From Methanobacterium sp. (GTDB lineage: Archaea > Methanobacteriota > Methanobacteria > Methanobacteriales > Methanobacteriaceae), in the NCBI GenBank assembly GCA_030017655.1, contig JASEIM010000030.1:1-17788 (forward strand): a DNA stretch of 17,788 nt, read 5' to 3'. The notes under the pieces are model-generated. The model searched no databases, was not told the DNA's origin, and saw only the letters and a list, made by a program, of their open reading frames with translations. The first letter of the stretch is position 1. Each line of letters opens with the position of its first letter. A program made the position numbers and the translations under genes. Shown here one piece after another: positions 5,891 through 13,583 of the stretch.

Positions 5891-6871
5891 ATGGCCGATA
5901 TTTTACAAGAAATGGTAAACTACCTTACATACACTCTTTGGAGCTTAGACCCAAATTCAGCTATAGGTAGCGCGGTTAATTTCTTTATATATGATACAAT
6001 AAAGATTTTAATCCTTCTAGCTGTCCTGATATTTATAATATCATTTGTTAGAACCTATATTTCGCCAGTTAAGGTGAGGCAGGTTGTTAGTGGTAGAAAT
6101 GAGTATATAGGCAATGTTCTGGCCGCTCTTTTAGGTATTATAACTCCTTTTTGTTCTTGTTCTGCAGTACCTTTGTTTATAGGTTTTGTAGAAGCCGGAA
6201 TCCCTTTGGGAGTTACATTTTCCTTTTTAATATCATCTCCGATGGTAAATGAAATAGCAATCATCTTACTTTTAGGGTTGGTCGGCTGGCAAATAACTGC
6301 ATTGTACATTATTTCAGGGCTTATAATAGCCATAGTTGCAGGTATAATCATTGGAAGACTAAAACTTGAGGGCGAAGTTGAAAGCTATGTTTACGAAATG
6401 GTTGAAAAAATGGAGGCTGCAGGTGGTTCTGCAAATGTAATAGTTGAAATGACTATGAAAGAGCGTTTAAGAAATGGATGGGAAGACATGCTTGACATTT
6501 TAAGAAGAGTTACTCCTTATGTAGTTATAGCAATAGGTATAGGTGCAATAATACATGGATATGTTCCAGCTGAATTATTAATACAATATACTGGCCCTGG
6601 TAATCCTTTGGCAGTTCCTGCTGCTGTTCTTATTGGAGTGCCTTTATATTCAAATGCTGCAGGAATTATACCTTTGGTTGCAGTATTTATCGACAAAGGT
6701 ATGGCTGTCGGTACTGCACTAGCATTTATGATGGCTGTAACTGCTTTGTCCTTGCCTGAAATGATAATCCTTAGAAAAGTGTTAAAACCAAAGCTTTTGG
6801 CAATATTCATCGGGATACTGGCGGTTTCTATCACATTTATTGGATATTTATTCAATTTCATAATAGGTTAA
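5891..6871 (+). CDS. Permease of the ArsP/SO_0444 (DUF318) family
   Basis: 326 residues, about eight hydrophobic segments in two halves with a charged cytoplasmic loop at about 155-200. The first half carries TPFCSCSAVPLFIGF (C88, C90), the CSC signature of this permease family, followed by GIPLGVTFSFLISSPMVNE. The second half repeats the fold with GVPLYSNAAGIIPL, where the Cys motif is replaced by YSNAAG. Known members export trivalent organoarsenicals (ArsP) or are linked to Cu/Zn efflux (SO_0444); the substrate here is not proven. The gene is followed 39 bases later by a mini-thioredoxin, a recurrent pair in methanogens. GGAGGG lies before the ATG. The upstream cysteine-rich and Met-rich genes support a thiophilic substrate. 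Confidence 0.82.
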   Translation: MADILQEMVNYLTYTLWSLDPNSAIGSAVNFFIYDTIKILILLAVLIFIISFVRTYISPVKVRQVVSGRNEYIGNVLAALLGIITPFCSCSAVPLFIGFVEAGIPLGVTFSFLISSPMVNEIAIILLLGLVGWQITALYIISGLIIAIVAGIIIGRLKLEGEVESYVYEMVEKMEAAGGSANVIVEMTMKERLRNGWEDMLDILRRVTPYVVIAIGIGAIIHGYVPAELLIQYTGPGNPLAVPAAVLIGVPLYSNAAGIIPLVAVFIDKGMAVGTALAFMMAVTALSLPEMIILRKVLKPKLLAIFIGILAVSITFIGYLFNFIIG

Positions 6872-6910
6872 ATTTATGATACAATAAAAAACTGAAAAAA
6901 GGTGACAATA

Positions 6911-7150
6911 ATGAAAGTAGAAGTATATGGAACAGGTTGTGCTAATTGCAAAGCACTTGAAAAAAGTGTTAAAAAAGCAGTTAAAGAGTTAAATATGGAT
7001 GTTGAAGTTGTTAAAATACAGGATATGGATAAAATATTGGAAGCAGGTTTAATTTCAATGCCTGGTTTGGCTGTTGATGGGGAAATAAAATCTATGGGCA
7101 GGCTTCCATCAGTAGATGAGATTAAGAAGTGGATACAAGAGAAGGTATAG
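6911..7150 (+). CDS. MTH895-like mini-thioredoxin (redox-active disulfide protein)
   Basis: 79 residues with a compact thioredoxin/glutaredoxin fold: strand MKVEVYGTG, the active site C10-A-N-C13, and the cis-proline region SMPGLAVDGE near residue 51. This matches the small redox-active disulfide protein 2 family (MTH895 of Methanothermobacter). The start is ATG 6911 because GGTGA (6901-6905) lies five bases before it; a GTG at 6902 is part of that ribosome site. It follows the permease closely and probably keeps the permease cysteines or a thiol-bound substrate reduced (inference from the conserved pairing). Confidence 0.85.
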   Translation: MKVEVYGTGCANCKALEKSVKKAVKELNMDVEVVKIQDMDKILEAGLISMPGLAVDGEIKSMGRLPSVDEIKKWIQEKV

Positions 7151-7188
7151 TTTAATTCTTTTTAAATGGATTTAAACTATTTTTTTTT
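7147..7188 (+). terminator. Intrinsic-type terminator after the thioredoxin gene
   Basis: ATAGTTTAA (7147-7155) is the exact reverse complement of TTAAACTAT (7172-7180), and an unbroken T run continues to 7188. The left arm overlaps the gene's stop codon. It closes the + strand block before the convergent - strand genes. Confidence 0.6.
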
Positions 7189-7204
7189 GAATGTCTTTAG
7201 AATC

Positions 7205-7224
7205 AATTAATTTTTAAATTAATT
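7205..7224. repeat. AT-only perfect inverted repeat between convergent genes
   Basis: AATTAATTT and AAATTAATT face each other with a 2-base gap. In the 150-base convergent spacer 7151-7300 it could act as a second, bidirectional stop signal for both transcription units. Chance is not excluded at this AT content. Confidence 0.35.
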
Positions 7225-7300
7225 ATATTAAATTTACTTCCTTTCAGCAGCATTTAGGAAATTTTTAATATTAAAGAAATGAAATGATTTAATAAGGAGT

Positions 7301-7870
<570 letters not shown>

Positions 7871-7917
7871 CCCCTTTTTGTAGGGTAGATTCTAATCAAA
7901 GCTGTAAATTAGTTCCT

Positions 7918-7950
7918 ATTACTTTAAAAAATAAAAAAAGTAATTTTTTT
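7918..7950. terminator. Hairpin between the Dps-like and AfpA-like genes
   Basis: ATTACTTT (7918-7925) pairs perfectly with AAAGTAAT (7937-7944), with a T run to 7950 on the + strand and a U-rich loop in the - strand transcript. It lies directly after the Dps-like stop codon, so it may end or attenuate the - strand message before the AfpA-like gene. The T run is on the wrong side for a classical - strand terminator, so the role is uncertain. Confidence 0.4.
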
Positions 7951-8500
7951 ATTCAAGGAATTTAGATACAAATGGAGATGTTTCTCCCCTTCGCTGGAAA
8001 TGTCCTGAAGGCCCTTCGCCTAAAAATTCAGAAAACCAGGATTCATGCTGGATTTCCTCATGCAGAATAGAGAGAGCTAGATCATAAGTTCTATGGTCTT
8101 TACCTGCAGTCATATTACAAATATTAGTATATTGTCTTACAGCGCATCTTTCTGCTTCCACCAGTACTTTTAAGAGTTCAGTAGTGTTGGATGCGTCTAC
8201 TGGTAAAGATGCTGGCGGGCATCCTGATATATCATGGAAATCGTTCATATGTCCGGGTAATTTTCCACCAAGTTCGTAAATACGCGGAACCAGTGCTTCA
8301 AAATGGTTTCTATCCTCAATACGGGCAGATTCTGCAATTTCTTTAACACCTTCTCCTTCTAATCCAATTAAATTCACTCTTAAGATTGTGTAATAATAGA
8401 ATGTTGTAAGTTCTGCTGCTGCATTCTTAACTAAGAGTTCTACCAGTTCATCTACATTTATTCCTGTTTTTTCAACCATTTCACGAGTTACTTTAGCCAT
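7949..8500 (-). CDS. Ferritin-like Dps-like protein (DPSL/thioferritin type)
   Basis: 183 residues, a four-helix bundle. Likely di-iron ligands are E30 (AAAELTTFYYY), E62/H66 (IEDRNHFEAL), E116 (VEAERC) and E149/H152 (HEEIQHESWF). Cysteines at 94, 119 and 128 match the cysteine-containing DPSL group, also called thioferritin, in which a conserved Cys pair lies next to the metal site; canonical Dps lacks it. Such proteins form 12-subunit cages that oxidise and store iron using peroxide and protect DNA. The ATG is preceded by GGTGG and by a TATA box (8545-8556), so the gene is independently promoted. Neighbours are a ZIP metal transporter and a flavoprotein that could supply electrons for iron release (inference). 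Confidence 0.85.
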   Translation of the reverse strand: MAKVTREMVEKTGINVDELVELLVKNAAAELTTFYYYTILRVNLIGLEGEGVKEIAESARIEDRNHFEALVPRIYELGGKLPGHMNDFHDISGCPPASLPVDASNTTELLKVLVEAERCAVRQYTNICNMTAGKDHRTYDLALSILHEEIQHESWFSEFLGEGPSGHFQRRGETSPFVSKFLE

Positions 8501-8531
8501 TTTTCCACCATCCGTTTAATTAAATTGTAAA

Positions 8532-8567
8532 TACATGTAATAAATTTATATATAATAGTATTAATAC
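8532..8567 (-). promoter_or_regulatory. Promoter of the Dps-like gene with two palindromes
   Basis: On the - strand ATTATATATAAA (8556-8545) is a strong TATA box about 50 bases before the ATG, giving a leader of about 25 bases. It is framed by GTATTAATAC (8558-8567), a perfect 10-base palindrome where BRE would lie, and TACATGTA (8532-8539), an 8-base palindrome just upstream of the predicted start site. Both are placed where a repressor would act. The whole lies in the 68-base gap after the ZIP gene. Confidence 0.55.
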
Positions 8568-8568
8568 T

Positions 8569-9381
8569 CTATCCAAATGTAACATCAAGTATCATCATAA
8601 GTAAAAAACCGCCAATAATAGCTAATGTGGCTAGATCCGTATTTTTACCACTTTGACATTCAGGTATAACGTCCTCAACAACAACAAATATCATGGCCCC
8701 GGCAGCAAAACCTAAAGCATAAGGCAAAATTGAATATGAAAACGAAACAATTATAACTCCAATAATCCCTGCAATAACCTCTACAAGTCCTGATAATTGT
8801 CCATACCAAAAACTTTTAAATTTAGACATTCCTTCACTTCTAAGGGGCAATGAAACTGCCATACCTTCTGGTAAATTTTGTATTCCAATTCCAATGGCCA
8901 ATGAAATTGCTGCAAATATTGATGTAGATTCAAAACCAGCTGCAACTGCTCCAAATGCAATTCCTACTGCTAATCCTTCTGGAATATTGTGTAAAGTAAC
9001 TGCAAGAATTAGTAGCCTGTTTCGATGCCAATCGGTTTTAATTCCCTCAGCTTCTTCTATTGAACATCCCCCGTGGAGATGGGGTATAATTTTATCAATT
9101 CCACCTAAAAATACGCTTCCTAATAGAAAACCTGTTGCTGCAGGTATCCATGTTAAATATCCCCACTGAACTGACATTTCTATTGCTGGTGTAAGGAGTG
9201 ACCAGAAGCTTGCAGCAATCATTACACCTGCAGCAAAACCAAGAGAACCGTCGATAAGTTTTCTACCTACTTGTTTTGTTATAAATACTGTTGAAGCTCC
9301 TATTGCTGTCATTAACCATGTAAACAATGTGGCTATGATGGTTAGTATTACAGGATTAAAATTTCCGGCAATTTCAATCAT
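8569..9381 (-). CDS. ZIP-family divalent metal transporter
   Basis: 270 residues, about eight membrane segments. The two diagnostic helices are present: LHNIPEGLAVGIAFG (TM4) and IQNLPEGMAVSLPLR (TM5), whose His, Asn, Pro-Glu-Gly residues form the binuclear metal site in ZIP proteins; TM5 has Gln-Asn in place of His-Asn. A short cytoplasmic loop HLHGGCSIEEAEG holds two His and one Cys. ZIP proteins bring Zn, Fe, Mn or related divalent metals into the cytoplasm; the exact metal cannot be read from the sequence. No ribosome site precedes the ATG, but a TATA box lies 28 bases upstream, so the mRNA may be leaderless. Confidence 0.88.
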   Translation of the reverse strand: MIEIAGNFNPVILTIIATLFTWLMTAIGASTVFITKQVGRKLIDGSLGFAAGVMIAASFWSLLTPAIEMSVQWGYLTWIPAATGFLLGSVFLGGIDKIIPHLHGGCSIEEAEGIKTDWHRNRLLILAVTLHNIPEGLAVGIAFGAVAAGFESTSIFAAISLAIGIGIQNLPEGMAVSLPLRSEGMSKFKSFWYGQLSGLVEVIAGIIGVIIVSFSYSILPYALGFAAGAMIFVVVEDVIPECQSGKNTDLATLAIIGGFLLMMILDVTFG

Positions 9382-9404
9382 ATGTTTATTTATTCATAAT
9401 TTAA

Positions 9405-9413
9405 TTATAAAAA
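9405..9413 (-). promoter_or_regulatory. TATA box of the ZIP gene (leaderless mRNA likely)
   Basis: TTTTTATAA on the - strand is centred 28 bases before the ATG at 9381. This is the usual archaeal TATA-to-start distance, so transcription would begin at or next to the start codon. The absence of a Shine-Dalgarno sequence fits. Confidence 0.5.
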
Positions 9414-9441
9414 GTATTATGAATAATAGATATCGCTAAAA

Positions 9442-9482
9442 TTTTACTATTAGTCTAAATACAAGCAATATAATTAGTAAAA
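9442..9482. repeat. Inverted repeat upstream of the ZIP promoter
   Basis: TTTTACTA (9442-9449) and TAGTAAAA (9475-9482) are exact reverse complements with 25 bases between them. They lie 30-70 bases upstream of the ZIP TATA box, where an activator or metal-dependent regulator could bind. AT-richness makes chance possible. Confidence 0.3.
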
Positions 9483-9672
9483 ATTAAAAGAATCAAATAG
9501 TTGCTGGATAATTGAAATTTCCTGCAATGTAATTAAACGAAGCATGAAAAATATGGAGTACTTTTACTTATTTTTAACTGATAAAAATGAAATGAATAAT
9601 TAAATTAACAAAATTTTGATAAAATGGAATATATTGAAATTGTTTTGATGGTTATTTTAACAGTTTTATTTT

Positions 9673-9690
9673 AAATAATTTAAATTATTT
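9673..9690. repeat. Perfect 18-base AT palindrome upstream of nurA
   Basis: AAATAATTT is followed at once by its reverse complement AAATTATTT. It ends 41 bases before the nurA TATA box. It may be a regulator site or simply a product of AT-rich sequence. Confidence 0.35.
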
Positions 9691-9731
9691 GAGTTGAAAC
9701 TACCAAATTCAGTTATTAGCATAGATAAGGT

Positions 9732-9740
9732 TTTATATAA
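9732..9740 (+). promoter_or_regulatory. TATA box of the nurA-herA-mre11-rad50 operon
   Basis: TTTATATAA preceded by the purine-rich AAGG (BRE-like) is the best TATA box in the spacer. Initiation about 26 bases downstream falls near 9762, 33 bases before the nurA start and only about four before a short leader ORF. Confidence 0.6.
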
Positions 9741-9765
9741 GTTTTAATATTATTATATGGTGAAT

Positions 9766-9789
9766 ATGAATTTCTATTTATCATGGTGA
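9766..9789 (+). other. Seven-codon leader ORF before nurA
   Basis: ATG 9766 opens M-N-F-Y-L-S-W and stops at TGA 9787-9789. It has its own GGTGA (9759-9763), and its stop lies inside the GGTGA (9785-9789) that serves nurA, whose TTG follows five bases later in another frame. A ribosome finishing the leader would stop on the nurA ribosome site, so coupling or attenuation is possible. No experimental support is available. Confidence 0.35.
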
Positions 9790-9794
9790 ACTAA

Positions 9795-10904
9795 TTGCTT
9801 GATTCTCTATATGAAAAAGCACTCGAAAAAAAGGATCAATTAAATAATAAACTGGAAATTGATTTTGAAAAAATAGGGATTGATCCAGGGAAATATTGGA
9901 TAAATCAACCTATAAAAGAACTAAAAACTGATATCACGATTTCTGGTGGGGATGGAAGCCGTAACTGGAAAGAATTTCTGGGATTTGTTATTTATGCTAT
10001 TAATGCAGAGTGTTTGATTTACAACGGAAAAGGTCTCCAGAAGGTAGAATGCTGTGACATTGATATTATTAACCCTTATAAATATGTTAAAAATAGATTA
10101 GAAACATATATGGGTATTTATGAAATTAAAAGCAGTTTAAAAGCGCTTAAAGAATTTGATGTTGATCTTACCCTTTTTGATGGTTCACTCCTTGGGAAAT
10201 TAATAAGACCTTCTCCTATGGAAAATAACCTTCCAGAATGGGTAAAAAATGAAATTAAGTTGAAATATTTAAAGAAAATTGAAAAATCATTGGAAAACGG
10301 TTCTGATTTGCAGATTATATCTCCAAAATTATTTGATACAATTGAAATTTTAGGGGAAAACATAGTTGATTCTATAATTTATCTCGAAAGCCTGGAAAAC
10401 CTTTTAGCAACCAGATATCTATTAAAGGAAGCTGAGAAAAGGGGTAAAAGTATTGTGGCGATATCGAAAACATCCACACGAATCGATTATCAAAAAGATC
10501 ATGTTTTTAGCTCAAATATTCCCGATATGGCCATATTTGATAGATTCAGTAAAAAACAGGGATATTCAACACCTCTTCATCTTAATGTTTCTGATAGAAT
10601 GGTAAAAAGAACTTTTCCCATTTATGATAAATTTTTCAAAGATTTAACTTTTACAATATTTTATGCGAGATTCGATGATTTTAAAAATATTTTAAAGTTT
10701 GAAATACCTTATAAAGCAACAGAAGAAGATATTATACCAATTTTAGAGTCTTTGAAGGGTATATGTGCTGAAGGATATCCATATTTACTTAAAAAGGCAC
10801 ACAATGATGTTGTACTTCGAAATCGTGAGATGAATAATATTTTAAAGATAATGGGATTCTCAAGCAATGAATTTAGTACAGGAAGAGAAGTAGTGCAGCA
10901 TTAA
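9795..10904 (+). CDS. nurA: NurA 5'-3' nuclease
   Basis: 369 residues. NurA has an RNase H-like fold with metal-binding acidic residues; these can be placed at D53 in SGGDGSRN and D129 in LTLFDGSLLG, the two hallmark motifs, with later conserved stretches VAISKTSTR and FYARFDD. NurA degrades DNA 5'-3' and works docked on the HerA hexamer, resecting broken ends with Mre11-Rad50 so that RadA can load. The predicted start is TTG, chosen because GGTGA lies five bases upstream and the nearer ATG is in another frame. It is the first gene of a four-gene operon, 40 bases before herA. The nurA-first order differs from many archaea, where nurA is last. Confidence 0.9.
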   Translation: MLDSLYEKALEKKDQLNNKLEIDFEKIGIDPGKYWINQPIKELKTDITISGGDGSRNWKEFLGFVIYAINAECLIYNGKGLQKVECCDIDIINPYKYVKNRLETYMGIYEIKSSLKALKEFDVDLTLFDGSLLGKLIRPSPMENNLPEWVKNEIKLKYLKKIEKSLENGSDLQIISPKLFDTIEILGENIVDSIIYLESLENLLATRYLLKEAEKRGKSIVAISKTSTRIDYQKDHVFSSNIPDMAIFDRFSKKQGYSTPLHLNVSDRMVKRTFPIYDKFFKDLTFTIFYARFDDFKNILKFEIPYKATEEDIIPILESLKGICAEGYPYLLKKAHNDVVLRNREMNNILKIMGFSSNEFSTGREVVQH

Positions 10905-10944
10905 GTCATTATAATAGGTTTTTAAATAACTGGGAGAAAATGCT

Positions 10945-12456
10945 ATGACCAGAATAATTGGAAGATGTATTGGGGAGACTTCTCCGGTAGAGGTAAGTTT
11001 TATATCAAAGAAAATGCCCCGAATTGGGGAATATGTATCAATGGAATATGATGGTAAAAAAGTGCTTGGAATGATTGAATCTTTAGTTAGGGGCAGTGTT
11101 TCTATCAACGATGATATCTACGATCCGAAAACTGTGGAGCGAATTAAAGAAATAGAGGGAGATGACCATTATATCAGAGGAAGCGTCCGTATTTTAGGAG
11201 ATATAGAAAAACTAAGAATTCCAAGAACTCCTCCAATGCCTGGAACTGCAATTAAAATCGCCGATCCTGATACCCTTAAAAAGATATTTAAGATGGAAGG
11301 AAACGGATTAAAGCTCGGTAATTTGATCAGTCAGGAAGAAGTTGAGGTTGAAGTTGATATTAATAAAATGATCACACGTCATCTAGCCATTTTAGCCATG
11401 ACAGGGGCTGGAAAATCCAATACAGTAGCAGTAATCATTAATGGTATTTTAAAAGTCAATGGCTGCGTTATAATATTTGATATGCATTCAGAATATGTGA
11501 ATGCAGAATTTGAATATGGGGGAGTTAATCCAATTAAAGCCAGAATCAATCCTCTGTATCTGTCATTTTCTGAGATAAAAAAATTGGCCAATATTCCTGA
11601 AAAGGCTTATATTCAGGAAAGGTATTTCAGTAAAGCACATAAAAAAGCCAAAAATGCAATTGAGAATGGAACAAACCTTGATTATTTCACCATTATTAAT
11701 AATATACTTGAAAAATGGATAGAAAGTGATGATCCTCAGTTTAAAGACAATAATTCAATTACAGCTGTAATGAATAAAATGGAATATATGAAAGACAGAT
11801 ACAGCAATATATTAGACTTAAGAGCCCCTGATATTCTTGATAAAATTAAATTAGAAAATGCAAATGTTATAGATTTAGGATCAGTAGATGAATTTGCAGC
11901 AGAAACCATTGTGAGTCATGTATTAAGAAGTGCACTTGATAAAAGAAAAAAATATATTCGAAATGAAGAAAAAGATATTCTTAATCACCCCGTATTCTTT
12001 GTACTTGAAGAAGCACATATTTTAGCTCCTAAAAGCAGATCCGCACGTTCAAAATATTGGATAAGTAGAATTGCTAGAGAAGGAAGAAAATTTGGAGTAG
12101 GTTTATGCCTTGTAAGTCAGAGTCCTAAATCATTAGACCCTGATTCACTTTCTCAGGCAAATAACATGATCATTTTAAGGTTAGTAGAGCCACAGGACCA
12201 GCGGCATGTTCAAACTGCAAGTGAAAGCCTGAGTGATGATCTTTTAAAACAGTTACCCTCATTAAATATTGGGGAAGCCATAGTATTAGGATTGATGAGC
12301 AAAATTCCAACTCTGGTCAAAATAGACGAATTTGCAGGTAAATTATCTGGAGGAGATTTAGATATAGTTGCTGAGTGGAACAAAGCCATAGAAGATGAAA
12401 ATAAAATTTTACAGGAGCAAGAAAACGAACTGGATGAACTGGAGGAAGAGTACTGA
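10945..12456 (+). CDS. herA: HerA DNA translocase/helicase (hexameric ATPase)
   Basis: 503 residues. Residues 1-90 form the HAS-barrel (start MTRIIGRCIG), then the RecA/FtsK-like ATPase: Walker A MTGAGKSN (K157), Walker B VFFVLEEAHIL (E355/E356), and the arginine-rich stretch SRSARSKYWISRIAREGRK that contributes arginine fingers from the neighbouring subunit, followed by the sensor SQSPKSLDP. HerA forms a hexameric ring that pumps duplex DNA and activates NurA at resected ends. The C-terminus is acidic (ENELDELEEEY), a plausible partner-docking tail. Its TGA overlaps the mre11 ATG by one base (TGATG). GGGAG lies about ten bases before its own ATG. Confidence 0.95.
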   Translation: MTRIIGRCIGETSPVEVSFISKKMPRIGEYVSMEYDGKKVLGMIESLVRGSVSINDDIYDPKTVERIKEIEGDDHYIRGSVRILGDIEKLRIPRTPPMPGTAIKIADPDTLKKIFKMEGNGLKLGNLISQEEVEVEVDINKMITRHLAILAMTGAGKSNTVAVIINGILKVNGCVIIFDMHSEYVNAEFEYGGVNPIKARINPLYLSFSEIKKLANIPEKAYIQERYFSKAHKKAKNAIENGTNLDYFTIINNILEKWIESDDPQFKDNNSITAVMNKMEYMKDRYSNILDLRAPDILDKIKLENANVIDLGSVDEFAAETIVSHVLRSALDKRKKYIRNEEKDILNHPVFFVLEEAHILAPKSRSARSKYWISRIAREGRKFGVGLCLVSQSPKSLDPDSLSQANNMIILRLVEPQDQRHVQTASESLSDDLLKQLPSLNIGEAIVLGLMSKIPTLVKIDEFAGKLSGGDLDIVAEWNKAIEDENKILQEQENELDELEEEY

Positions 12457-13583
12457 TGAGATTTGCTCATATAGCGGATACACATTTAGGTTACAGGCAA
12501 TACGGTCTTTTTGAAAGAGAAATAGACTTTTACCATCATTATACTCTTATAATTGATAAAATCATTGAGGAAAAACCAGACTTTGTTATTCATTCTGGCG
12601 ATCTTTTTGAAAGCTCCAGACCACCTACAAAGGCTCTTCTAACTGCACAGGAGAATTTCTTAAAATTAAAGGAAGAAAAAATTCCAGTTTATGCAATAGC
12701 AGGTAACCATGATATTGTTATGAGAAAAAATGCTCTTCCTCCACAGGTTTTATATAAAAAATTCGGTGTAAAATTAATTGGACCTAAAAACCCTTATTTT
12801 GATCATGATGGTATTTTTATTGGAGGATCACCCTACAGATCCAAATATCATTCCAAATCTCTTTTAAAAAGTATAGAATCTCTTGAAAATGAGTCAAAAA
12901 GGTATAAAAAGAAAATTATCGTACTGCATCAGTCCATTGACAAATATTTACCATTTGAATTTGAGTTAAAAATAGGAGATCTTCCAACTTCATTTAACTA
13001 CTATGCTCTGGGCCACCTCCATGCCAGAATTTTAGAAGATTTTGGGGAAGGTAAATTAGTCTATCCCGGATGTCCTGAAATCTGGAGAATGGATGAAATT
13101 GGAAATTACAGGAAAAGGGGCAAAGGATTCAACCTGGTTGATATGGAAGAAGATATTCCTGCAGTTGAAGAATTTAAAATAAAGGTATCCCGTAAAATCC
13201 TTCAAAGGAGGATTAAATATTCCAATTTTGATAATGAAATCAAACAATTAAAGGATTTGATTCTTAAAATGGATAAAAAGCCCATTGTAGAACTGGTAAT
13301 TGAAGGAAAATCATATAATCGATCGTTAGTTCATGAAAATTTAAATAAACTCTTTACGGACATAACTTTGCAGATCCGCCCCAAATATGAATCTTCAGTA
13401 GTTCCGGAACAGGGAATCATTGAAAGAGGCACGCTGAATGTCCATGATTTAATGGTTGAAATGCTAAAAGAATATGACGAAGATATTTCTGATTTTGCAG
13501 TGGCTTTATTTGAAAGATTATCAGCAGGCCATAATGAAGACGCGGCAATAATAACTAAAAAATTTTATGAGGAATTTCAGTGA
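12456..13583 (+). CDS. mre11: Mre11 nuclease (DNA double-strand break repair)
   Basis: 375 residues, usual archaeal length. All phosphoesterase motifs are intact: D8-x-H10 in IADTHLGYRQYG, D49 in HSGDLFESSRP, N84-H85-D86 in IAGNHDIV, H158 in VLHQS, and GHLH at 186-189. These bind two Mn ions for 3'-5' exonuclease and endonuclease activity. Residues 240-375 form the capping domain and Rad50-binding tail. It works as a dimer with Rad50. The ATG overlaps the herA stop and GGAGGAAG lies within the herA end; the TGA overlaps the rad50 GTG by four bases, so the three proteins are translationally coupled. Confidence 0.95.
   Translation: MRFAHIADTHLGYRQYGLFEREIDFYHHYTLIIDKIIEEKPDFVIHSGDLFESSRPPTKALLTAQENFLKLKEEKIPVYAIAGNHDIVMRKNALPPQVLYKKFGVKLIGPKNPYFDHDGIFIGGSPYRSKYHSKSLLKSIESLENESKRYKKKIIVLHQSIDKYLPFEFELKIGDLPTSFNYYALGHLHARILEDFGEGKLVYPGCPEIWRMDEIGNYRKRGKGFNLVDMEEDIPAVEEFKIKVSRKILQRRIKYSNFDNEIKQLKDLILKMDKKPIVELVIEGKSYNRSLVHENLNKLFTDITLQIRPKYESSVVPEQGIIERGTLNVHDLMVEMLKEYDEDISDFAVALFERLSAGHNEDAAIITKKFYEEFQ

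Larger units (their letters stand above)
9382..9794. other. AT-rich divergent spacer between the ZIP gene and nurA
   Basis: 413 bases with no convincing gene apart from a seven-codon leader ORF at its right end. Visible structure: TATA box for ZIP (9405-9413), separated inverted arms TTTTACTA/TAGTAAAA (9442-9449, 9475-9482), a perfect 18-base palindrome AAATAATTTAAATTATTT (9673-9690) and the nurA TATA box (9732-9740). The central part, about 9490-9660, shows nothing I can name. Confidence 0.6.

Noticed and set aside
8894..9169. 91-residue + strand frame opposite the ZIP gene
   Set aside because: Lies wholly antisense to a clear transporter gene, low-complexity composition, no ribosome site; a shadow frame.
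9553..9674. Two 16-codon ORFs (9553 and 9624) in the divergent spacer, the second hydrophobic
   Set aside because: Neither has a ribosome site or TATA spacing; expected by chance in AT-rich DNA.
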